In this document: one piece after another, positions 1-5,328 of the stretch
Numbering within the stretch: position 1 is the stretch's first letter
Layout of the letters: the number at the start of each line of letters is the position of its first letter
Assembly (NCBI GenBank): GCA_035310125.1
Contig: DATGEP010000049.1
Location: 1-6,162 of the forward strand
DNA length: 6,162 bases
DNA from: DATGEP01 sp035310125
Lineage (GTDB): Bacteria; Chloroflexota; Ktedonobacteria; Ktedonobacterales; JADMIN01
Reading direction: 5' to 3'
Notes under the pieces: model-generated
Database searches by the model: none
Seen by the model: only the letters and a program-made list of their open reading frames with translations
Told to the model about the DNA's origin: nothing
Translations under genes and position numbers: made by a program

Positions 1-28
1 TTTTGCGCACCGAAAGAGGCAGTGCCCC

Positions 29-1141
29 ATGGAACAAAACCTTCGCATACCCGGCCCAACGCCCATACCGCCGCAGGTGAGCGCCGCAATGGCCCAACCG
101 ATGATCAATCATCGCGGTCCCGAATTCGCCGCCATCCTGTCTCGCGTCACCGAACAGCTTCAATACTTCTTCCAGACAGAGCACCCGGTGCTCGGCTTTC
201 CGTCCTCTGGCTCCGGCGCCATGGAAGCCGCTATCGTCAATTGTTTCTCGCCCGGCGACGCCGTGCTCTCCGTCACTATCGGTGTCTTCGGCAACCGCCT
301 CGCCAAAATCGCGGAGGCATTCGGCCTGAGCGTGACGCGACTGGAAGCACCGTGGGGCCAGGCCGCCGATCCCGCCGCCGTGGCCGCGCGGCTCGCGGAG
401 CTGCCCAACGCGCGCGGCGTGCTGCTGACGCATAACGAAACCTCGACTGGCGTAACCAATGACGTGGGCGCGATTGCCGCCGCCATCCGCGCCCGCCGTC
501 CCGATATCCTTATCCTGGTAGACGCCGTTAGCTCGCTCGGCTGTGTGGAGATGCGCATGGATGCGTGGGATCTGGATGTGGTCTTCACCGGCTCGCAGAA
601 GGGCTGGATGGTCCCCCCCGGCATGTCAATGATTGGCGTAGGCCCGCGCGCCTGGGCCGCCACGAAGAACGCGACGCTCCCGCGCTTCTACTGGGATTTC
701 ACCATGACGCTGAAGTCGCTGGAAAAGGGGCAGACGCCGTACACGCCGCCGGTCAGCATCTACTTCGGACTGGATGTATCATTGAAGATGATGCGCGCGG
801 AAGGTCGCGACGCCATCTACGCCCGTCACCAGCGCGTCGCCGACCTGACACGCGGCCGGGCGCGGGCGCTGGGCCTGGAGCTATTCGCGGACCCGGCGCA
901 TGCCTCCAACACGGTGACAGCCATCAAAGTGCCGGAGGGGATAGACAGCAAGGCGCTGACAAAGGCGCTGCGCGAGCGCGAGGGCGTCGTCATCGCGGGC
1001 GGCCAGGACCGGCTGGAGGGCCAGATTATCCGCATCGGCCACCTGGGCTACGTCTCCGAGGCGGACATCACCGCCTGCATGGACGCCCTGGAGCGGCAGC
1101 TCGCCGCGCTCGGCTACCGCCAGCCCGTCGCGATGGGGTAG
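29..1141 (+). CDS. Class V aminotransferase, alanine-glyoxylate / serine-pyruvate type; candidate phosphoserine transaminase
   Basis: A 370-residue PLP enzyme of fold type I, the usual length for the AGT/serine-pyruvate family, expected in the cytosol. The N-terminal RIPGPTPIPP segment is typical of the family. SGSGAMEA (60-67) is the PLP-phosphate loop, HNETSTG (135-141) is a conserved cofactor region, D165 in LVDAVSS should contact the pyridine nitrogen, and K191 in GSQKGWMVPPG is the Schiff-base lysine. R335 in IIRIGHLG matches the substrate-carboxylate arginine. The ATG has a Shine-Dalgarno AAAGAGG at 13-19, nine bases upstream. Its neighbour serA suggests that it transaminates 3-phosphohydroxypyruvate, as class V enzymes do in some archaea; this is inference, and glyoxylate or pyruvate could be the true acceptor. 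The TAG stop lies inside a short repeat (see 1138-1336). The family call is firm; the substrate is uncertain. Confidence 0.93.
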   Translation: MEQNLRIPGPTPIPPQVSAAMAQPMINHRGPEFAAILSRVTEQLQYFFQTEHPVLGFPSSGSGAMEAAIVNCFSPGDAVLSVTIGVFGNRLAKIAEAFGLSVTRLEAPWGQAADPAAVAARLAELPNARGVLLTHNETSTGVTNDVGAIAAAIRARRPDILILVDAVSSLGCVEMRMDAWDLDVVFTGSQKGWMVPPGMSMIGVGPRAWAATKNATLPRFYWDFTMTLKSLEKGQTPYTPPVSIYFGLDVSLKMMRAEGRDAIYARHQRVADLTRGRARALGLELFADPAHASNTVTAIKVPEGIDSKALTKALREREGVVIAGGQDRLEGQIIRIGHLGYVSEADITACMDALERQLAALGYRQPVAMG

Positions 1142-1312
1142 GGGCGCTGCCTGCCGCGCCCGCCATCGGTGTTTCGGTAGGGGCGCTGCCTGCCGCGCCC
1201 GCCATCGGCGTTTCGGTAGGGGCGCTGCCTGCCGCGCCCGCCTTGTACGCGACGGACGGGTGTAGCGGCGCTGCCCGCTGTAGACGCGGTAGGGGCGCTG
1301 CCCGCTGCGCCC
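1138..1312 (+). repeat. Cluster of REP-like GTAG + hairpin repeats (copies 1-5)
   Basis: Each copy is GTAG followed directly by a perfect 6-bp palindrome, GGGCGC, an 8-base loop and GCGCCC. Copies start at 1138, 1177, 1216 and 1289; a degenerate one starts at 1262 (GTAGCGGCGC, right arm lost). The first three form an exact 39-bp tandem with 15-base spacers (GCCATCGGyGTTTCG). All point in the direction of the genes. The GTAG of the first copy overlaps the aminotransferase stop codon. The layout matches the REP class recognised by RAYT transposases (5' GTAG and a palindrome); no such transposase is visible here, so membership is inferred from shape only. The hairpins could also stabilise or end the upstream mRNA, though no T-tract follows any of them. 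Confidence 0.85.
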
Positions 1313-1331
1313 GTCCCGGCCCGACGGGCGC
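1307..1331 (+). terminator. 9-bp GC hairpin before serA, possible terminator without a T-tract
   Basis: GCGCCCGTC (1307-1315) pairs perfectly with GACGGGCGC (1323-1331) across a 7-base loop. The right arm belongs to an inverted half copy of the repeat family: 1323-1336 is the exact reverse complement of CTGCCGCGCCCGTC, seen in the second cluster. It is a strong hairpin between two genes, but it lacks the T-run of a classical intrinsic terminator, so transcription stop is only a possibility. Confidence 0.4.
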
Positions 1332-1339
1332 GGCAGGAC

Positions 1340-1345
1340 TATAAC
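1340..1345 (+). promoter_or_regulatory. Weak candidate -10 box for serA
   Basis: TATAAC lies in the only AT-rich patch of this spacer, 29 bases before the serA GTG, just after the GC hairpin. Transcription starting near 1352 would leave a short leader carrying the Shine-Dalgarno. No good -35 element is visible at the expected distance. A second AT box (CATAAT, 1352-1357) is too close to the ribosome site to serve. Confidence 0.3.
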
Positions 1346-1358
1346 ATATGGCATAATC

Positions 1359-1366
1359 GAGGAGAG
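1359..1366 (+). promoter_or_regulatory. Ribosome binding site that fixes the GTG start of serA
   Basis: GAGGAGAG ends eight bases before the GTG at 1375. The first in-frame ATG (1393) has only a weak GAAAG upstream, so the GTG start is preferred and gives a 20-residue polar leader before the domain. Confidence 0.65.
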
Positions 1367-1374
1367 CAGCGAGC

Positions 1375-3063
1375 GTGAAGCGAAAGACAGACATGGTGGT
1401 GGATGAGGCGACGAGCCAGCATACGCCGGATGATCGCCCGCGTGTCCTGGTGGCCGACCCGATTGCCGCGGAAGGCATGGCATATCTGCGCGGTTTCGCT
1501 CAGGTGGATGAGCGCCACGGAATGGATGCCGCGCGGCTGGCGGAGATCGTCGGCGCGTACGACGCGCTGGTGGTTCGCAGCGAGACCCGTGTCACCGCCG
1601 CCGTCGTCGCGGCCGGCACGAAGCTGCGTGTGATCGCTCGCGCCGGTGTGGGCGTGGATAATATAGATGTCGAGGCGGCCAGCCGCCAGGGGGTCGTCGT
1701 CGTCAATTCCCCTACTGGCAACATCGCCGCCGCCGCCGAGCACACCGTGGCGCTGCTCATGGCGCTTGCCCGGCATATTCCCGAAGCCAGCGCGGCGCTG
1801 CGCACCGGCAAGTGGGAGCGCTCGCGGTTCGTCGGCACCGAGATACGCGGCAAGACGCTAGGCATCGTCGGGCTGGGGAAGGTGGGCATCGAGGTCGCGC
1901 GCCGCGCGGGCGAGGGCGGCCTGGGCATGCGTCTGCTGGCTGCCGACCCATACGCCTCGCCGGATACTGCCCGCAAACTGAACGCCGAGCTGGTGGCGCT
2001 GGATGACCTGCTGCCCCAGGCGGATTTCGTGACAGTGCATACCGCGCTGACCGCCACGACGCGCGGCTTGATCGGCGCGGACGAGCTGGCCCGCATGAAG
2101 TCCACGGCGCGGATCATCAACTGTGCGCGCGGTGGCGTTGTCGAGGAGGCGGCGCTGCTGGATGCGCTCAACGCCGGGCGAATCGCCGGCGCCGCGCTCG
2201 ATGTATTCACCAAGGAGCCACCAGCGGAAGGGACGCCCGCCCGCGCGCTCATCGCGCATCCGTGTGTGGTCGCGACACCGCACCTGGGAGCCTCCACCGA
2301 GGAGGCGCAAGTGAACGTAGCCGTAGACGTGGCGGAGCAGATTGCCGAGGTGCTACGCGGTGGGGCGCCGCGTGCGGCGGTCAACGCGCCGCTGATTCTG
2401 CCGGAGACGCTGCGGCAGCTTCAGCCGTGGATGGCGCTCATCGAGAAGCTGGGCCGCCTCTACACGCAGCTGCACCCAGGTCCGCTGCGTCGCGCGGAGC
2501 TCAGCATCAGTGGCGAGATCGCGCAATACGACACGCGCCCGCTCATGGCAGCGCTCATCAAGGGACTGCTGGAGTCGGTCTCAGAGGCCCATGTCAACCT
2601 CATCAACGCGCCGATTCTCGCGCGCGACTGGGGATTGGAGGTAGTCGAGAGCCGCACAACGAGCGCGGAACAGTACGCCAACCTTGTGACGCTGCGCGTC
2701 AGCCCGGATGGCCCCGATGCTGCGCCGAATCTGCTGGCCGCGACAATCACGTGGGGACAGGAGCGCGTGGTGCGGGTAGACCAGTTCGCGACAGACTTCG
2801 AGCCGGATGGGCACATTCTCTTTGCCCGCAATGTGAACCGTCCCGGCATGATTGGCCGTGTGGGAACCATCCTGGGCGACGCGGGCGTAAATATCGGTCA
2901 CATGGATGTCGGGCCGCTGGCGAGTCCCGTTGGCTCGCGTGGCCACACACCGGCCTCGGAGGCATTGATGGTGCTGTCGGTGGATGACGTGGTGCCGCCC
3001 GCCGCCATCGAGGAGATCCGCCGCACGACGGACATCTTCGGCATCACGAGCGTGCTGCTGTAG
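1375..3063 (+). CDS. serA: D-3-phosphoglycerate dehydrogenase, long form with ASB and ACT domains
   Basis: It oxidises 3-phosphoglycerate to 3-phosphohydroxypyruvate with NAD, the first step of serine synthesis, in the cytosol. At 562 residues it is somewhat longer than the usual ~525 of the long type. The catalytic and Rossmann part runs from about 22 to 335: GLGKVG (166-171) is the NAD-binding loop, D191 the ribose-binding acid, R252 in CARGG the substrate arginine, E281 in KEP and H303 in TPHLGAST the catalytic pair. An ASB-type domain follows (about 340-470, with VNLINAPILA at 407-416), then a C-terminal ACT domain (about 478-562), which suggests feedback control by serine. The ACT loop after DVG carries roughly nine more residues than usual (about 514-527). 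GTG start with a good Shine-Dalgarno; the TAG stop lies inside a REP-like repeat. The aminotransferase upstream probably performs the next step. Confidence 0.96.
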   Translation: MKRKTDMVVDEATSQHTPDDRPRVLVADPIAAEGMAYLRGFAQVDERHGMDAARLAEIVGAYDALVVRSETRVTAAVVAAGTKLRVIARAGVGVDNIDVEAASRQGVVVVNSPTGNIAAAAEHTVALLMALARHIPEASAALRTGKWERSRFVGTEIRGKTLGIVGLGKVGIEVARRAGEGGLGMRLLAADPYASPDTARKLNAELVALDDLLPQADFVTVHTALTATTRGLIGADELARMKSTARIINCARGGVVEEAALLDALNAGRIAGAALDVFTKEPPAEGTPARALIAHPCVVATPHLGASTEEAQVNVAVDVAEQIAEVLRGGAPRAAVNAPLILPETLRQLQPWMALIEKLGRLYTQLHPGPLRRAELSISGEIAQYDTRPLMAALIKGLLESVSEAHVNLINAPILARDWGLEVVESRTTSAEQYANLVTLRVSPDGPDAAPNLLAATITWGQERVVRVDQFATDFEPDGHILFARNVNRPGMIGRVGTILGDAGVNIGHMDVGPLASPVGSRGHTPASEALMVLSVDDVVPPAAIEEIRRTTDIFGITSVLL

Positions 3064-3235
3064 GGGCGCTGCCTGCCGCGTCCGCCTGCCGCGACGCACC
3101 ACCGGGCGTGTCCGCCGCCTGTCGCGCCCGCCTTGTATGTGACGGACTGGCGTAGGGGCGCACCCTGCCGCGCCCGTCGTGCCTGCTGGGCCTGCCGTGC
3201 CGGCCTGCGGTGTAGGGGCGCACCCTGCCGCGCCC
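3060..3235 (+). repeat. Second cluster of REP-like GTAG + hairpin repeats (copies 6-8)
   Basis: Same family as at 1138-1312. GTAG starts at 3060 (overlapping the serA stop), 3152 and 3212. The last two have the palindrome GGGCGC / 8-base loop (ACCCTGCC) / GCGCCC and lie 60 bases apart; the first has loop TGCCTGCC and right arm GCGTCC, which still pairs by one G-U. A half copy without its left arm sits at 3117-3130. The stretch 3123-3155 matches 1233-1265 in the first cluster at 29 of 33 positions, so spacer sequence was copied together with the hairpins. All copies point the same way as serA. Confidence 0.85.
3096..3119 (+). repeat. 24-base direct repeat, left copy
   Basis: It begins GCACCACCGGGCG and ends TCCGCCGCC, and is identical to 3250-3273, 154 bases away. 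The two copies bracket the GTAG hairpins at 3152 and 3212, so the bracketed block may have arisen by duplication together with its spacer. Confidence 0.85.
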
Positions 3236-3249
3236 GTCATGCCTGCTGC

Positions 3250-3273
3250 GCACCACCGGGCGTGTCCGCCGCC
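3250..3273 (+). repeat. 24-base direct repeat, right copy
   Basis: An exact copy of 3096-3119. It marks the right edge of the repeat-rich zone; beyond it the base composition becomes less GC-rich. Confidence 0.85.
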
Positions 3274-3447
3274 ATGTCTCAACTTGAAGCACAGCCTCGA
3301 ACCCCTACCCAGACACAATATCACCCACTCCCGCAGAATCATGTCTGTAACTGACCGCCTCTGTCCGTCGCGCTGCCCGCCCATCCATGCTACGCTTCCA
3401 CCAGCGCCCGGCTCATCATCTCGCACCCGAAAGGAGGCGTACACCAC
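3274..3447. other. Intergenic stretch without a convincing gene
   Basis: The stretch lies between the REP-like cluster and the doubtful ORF at 3448. A 26-codon reading frame from the ATG at 3274 ends at 3354 but has no ribosome site. No convincing -35/-10 pair, hairpin or tRNA is seen. Its only clear signal is the Shine-Dalgarno at 3430-3437, close to its right end. Confidence 0.5.
3430..3437 (+). promoter_or_regulatory. Perfect Shine-Dalgarno sequence
   Basis: AAAGGAGG is fully complementary to the 3' end typical of bacterial 16S rRNA. It ends ten bases before the ATG at 3448. It is the strongest ribosome site in the window and the main reason to take the ORF at 3448 seriously. Confidence 0.6.
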
Positions 3448-3897
3448 ATGCGCAATAGCGGCGAAAACGGCAACCACATCAGCAACCCCTCCGGCACTCC
3501 CATGTCAGCCGATACCAGCTTCGCTCGATTTCCGGCAGAATCGGCAACCAATTTTGAGATTCCGGCAGAAACGGCAACCGAATCTCAAATTCCGGCAGAA
3601 TCGGCAACCGAATCTCAAATTCCGGCAGAATCGGCAACCGCGCCCCCGTCTCGTCAATCTCAGATTCCGGCAGAATCGGCAACGTCCCTCCCTTCCTCGA
3701 TACCCTCCGCCTCGACCGCTCCGTGCATCTTCGTGCGCTCCGTGCGCTCTGGGGTAAAACTCCGATTTCCGGCAGAATCGGCAACTGAATCTCAAATTCC
3801 GGCAGAATTGGCAATCCATATTCCACAGCCATTCGCAGGTATAATCTGGCGAGGGATGGTGCCGCCCCTTCATATGGGAAGAGATGCTTCATCGTGA
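3448..3897 (+). CDS. Hypothetical repetitive 149-residue protein, or chance ORF over a repeat array
   Basis: No family is recognised. For coding: a perfect Shine-Dalgarno; about 25 first codons with mostly G/C third bases, like the real genes here; all seven exact or near-exact repeat copies in one frame (reading IPAESATESQ, polar, alanine- and serine-rich); and a stop (TGA 3895-3897) overlapping the hemE GTG (3894-3896), a common arrangement for translational coupling. Against coding: the repeat is also open in other frames, including on the reverse strand; a degenerate extra copy at 3456-3474 is out of frame; and a consensus TATAAT for hemE lies inside at 3840. No signal peptide or membrane segment is seen. 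It could be a real gene start whose body was overrun by repeats, or entirely non-coding. Confidence 0.35.
   Translation: MRNSGENGNHISNPSGTPMSADTSFARFPAESATNFEIPAETATESQIPAESATESQIPAESATAPPSRQSQIPAESATSLPSSIPSASTAPCIFVRSVRSGVKLRFPAESATESQIPAELAIHIPQPFAGIIWRGMVPPLHMGRDASS
3530..3815 (+). repeat. 30-bp-period repeat array upstream of hemE
   Basis: The core TTCCGGCAGAATCGGCAAC (19 bases) starts at 3530, 3560, 3590, 3620, 3665, 3767 and 3797. Five copies are exact; the second has one change and the last has two. Copies 1-4 are in strict 30-bp tandem with an 11-base linker, CGAATCTCAAA in its commonest form; the last two copies are also 30 apart. Spacings of 30, 45 and 102 are all multiples of three. 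Each core holds two direct CGGCA half-sites nine bases apart, a layout seen in some protein-binding sites. A weaker copy (14 of 19 matches) is at 3456-3474. This is not CRISPR: the linkers are the same, not unique. Confidence 0.9.
3840..3845 (+). promoter_or_regulatory. Consensus -10 box, likely hemE promoter
   Basis: TATAAT, a perfect match to the housekeeping -10 consensus, stands 48 bases before the hemE GTG. Transcription would begin near 3852, giving a leader of about 40 bases with the hemE ribosome site. No consensus -35 is present at 16-18 bases; the last repeat copy ends 24 bases upstream, so an activator bound to the array might replace the -35. That last point is inference. Confidence 0.5.
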
Positions 3898-4949
3898 CGA
3901 CAACCAACAACCGCTTTCTACACGCCTGCTGGCGCGAGCCGGTGGACCGCGCACCCATCTGGCTCATGCGTCAGGCGGGGCGATCCTTACCTGAATACCG
4001 CACGATCAAAGAGCGCCACTCGCTGCTTGAGATCACGCGCCAGCCCGAGCTCTGCGCCGAAGTCACCCTCCAACCCGTACGGCGCCTTGGGGTGGACGCG
4101 GCCATCCTCTACTCCGATATCATGTCGCCACTCGTCGCCGTTGGCGTGGACCTCGATCTGGTCGAAAATGTCGGCCCGGTCGTTCAAGACCCCATCCGCT
4201 CACATGCCGACCTCGCGCGCCTGCGGCCGTTGGAGCCGGAGTCCGACGTCCCCTTCGTGCTTGACACAATCCGCCTGCTGCGTCACGAACTGGCGTCTTC
4301 CAGCACAGCGCTGATCGGCTTCGCGGGCGCGCCGTTCACCCTGGCCGGCTATCTCGTCGAAGGGAAACCCTCGCGCGATTTCGCTCGCACAAAGCAGTTA
4401 ATGTACAGCGATCCTGACCTCTGGCACGCCCTCATGGAGCGACTGACGGACATCATCGTTGGCTTCGCGCAAGGCCAGATCCGGGCTGGCATCCAGGCGT
4501 TCCATCTCTTCGATAGCTGGATCGGCGCGCTCAGCCCGCGCGACTACGCCCGCTACATCCAGCCGCACGTCCGCCGCATCTTCGCCACTCTCGCCGCACC
4601 TGCCGGCGGCACGCCACGCATACCGCTCATCCACTTCGGCACCGGCACAGCCGCCCTGCTGGAGGAAATGGCCAGTGCCGGCGGCGACGTGATTGGGCTC
4701 GACTGGCGTGTGCCGCTAGCTAGTGGCTGGGCGCGCGTGGGCGGGCCGGAGCGTACCGCCATCCAGGGCAACCTCGACCCCACTGTCCTGCTCGCCCCCT
4801 GGGAGGTCGTCCGCGCCGAAGCGTCAGAGGTGCTGGCCCAGGCGGACGGACGGCCCGGCCACATCTTCAACCTCGGCCACGGCGTCCTGCCGCAGACGCC
4901 CGTGGAAACCCTGGAACGGCTCGTAGCGTTTGTGCAGGGGCGCGAATGA
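3894..4949 (+). CDS. hemE: Uroporphyrinogen decarboxylase
   Basis: It removes four carboxyl groups from uroporphyrinogen III to give coproporphyrinogen III, in the cytosol and without cofactor. Length 351 residues, normal for the family. Signature 1 is PIWLMRQAGR (21-30), with R26 and R30 matching the substrate-binding arginines; D75 in LYSDIM is the pyrrole-binding acid; signature 2 spans 142-157 with Y153 in AGYLVEG; S208 in FDSW and H329 in LGHG are the other conserved pocket residues. All key residues are present. The GTG start is set by the family N-terminus and a modest GGGAAGAG at 3877-3884; no nearby ATG fits. The upstream doubtful ORF overlaps it by four bases. hemH follows on the same strand after a 379-base gap holding a gene remnant. 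Confidence 0.97.
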   Translation: MTTTNNRFLHACWREPVDRAPIWLMRQAGRSLPEYRTIKERHSLLEITRQPELCAEVTLQPVRRLGVDAAILYSDIMSPLVAVGVDLDLVENVGPVVQDPIRSHADLARLRPLEPESDVPFVLDTIRLLRHELASSSTALIGFAGAPFTLAGYLVEGKPSRDFARTKQLMYSDPDLWHALMERLTDIIVGFAQGQIRAGIQAFHLFDSWIGALSPRDYARYIQPHVRRIFATLAAPAGGTPRIPLIHFGTGTAALLEEMASAGGDVIGLDWRVPLASGWARVGGPERTAIQGNLDPTVLLAPWEVVRAEASEVLAQADGRPGHIFNLGHGVLPQTPVETLERLVAFVQGRE

Positions 4950-5231
4950 CACCGGCTATCACATCTCATCGCCGCTATTCTTTTTCCCGGATCGCCCCCC
5001 GATCAAGCGGGCAGGGTACAGTATTTCGAGGGTGGAACGATCTACTACCGTCAGCAAGGCAACCTCTTGGAGTCCGTCTTGAACGCGGTTCACGACATCT
5101 TCCTGGCGGTAGGCGGAGCACAAGGCGACTTCGGCTTTCCACTATCTCCCGCGGAGCCACTCCCTTCAGGAAGACCAGGCCAGTGCATCCAACGCTTTGA
5201 AGGCGGTATCATTGCGGTAGAAAACACATAA
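4950..5231 (+). pseudogene. Truncated LGFP-repeat protein remnant, no start codon
   Basis: An open frame runs from just after the hemE stop to TAA 5229-5231, in the same frame as hemE. It encodes LFPGSPPDQAGRVQYFEGG (4980-5036), then TIYY, then GGAQGDFGFPLSPAEP, then QRFEGGIIAVENT. Two matching blocks are visible, each FPxSPx(D/E) followed by a Q-x-F-E-G-G motif, which is the pattern of LGFP repeats found in secreted or wall-associated proteins. There is no ATG, GTG or ribosome site at its beginning, so it looks like the 3' end of a larger gene whose front was lost. The ATG at 4946 (overlapping the hemE stop) reads another frame and would need a one-base shift, for instance at the C6 run 4995-5000, to enter it. 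It could also be expressed by readthrough of the hemE TGA, but that is less likely. Confidence 0.6.
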
Positions 5232-5328
5232 AGCGAACACTGTCTTGCGATGTCTGGCGCTCACCGTTCCAACTCTCCTGCTCGCCAGCGCCGACCAACA
5301 ATACTGCGCGCAAAGGATGGAAGGCAAC

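Noticed and set aside
565..1344. 259-codon + strand ORF running over the aminotransferase end and the first repeat cluster
   Set aside because: It overlaps the clear aminotransferase in another frame; its tail (GALPAAPAIGVSV repeats) is only the 39-bp repeat translated.
881..1483. 200-codon reverse-strand ORF across the first spacer
   Set aside because: It overlaps both flanking genes and its repeated ARQAAPLP peptide is the GC-rich hairpin repeat read backwards; no ribosome site supports it.
3133..3354. 73-codon + ORF, including a 26-codon version from ATG 3274
   Set aside because: The first half is hairpin repeat, and neither start has a Shine-Dalgarno sequence or recognisable product.
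2581..3477. 298-codon reverse-strand ORF over the serA end and second repeat cluster
   Set aside because: It is antisense to serA coding sequence, with low-complexity repeat translation in the spacer; typical GC-rich shadow ORF.
3530..3638. CRISPR array
   Set aside because: The period is 30 bp and the 11-base linkers are the same or nearly the same, so there are no unique spacers; no cas gene is in the window.
3479..3967. Reverse-strand ORF with LPILPEFEIR repeats
   Set aside because: It runs into the hemE start antisense, has no visible ribosome site, and is the 30-bp array read on the other strand.
4946..5200. 84-codon + ORF whose ATG overlaps the hemE stop (ATGA)
   Set aside because: Its translation is arginine- and serine-rich without family features, whereas the neighbouring frame over the same DNA reads as LGFP repeats; it is kept only as a possible shifted front end of that remnant.
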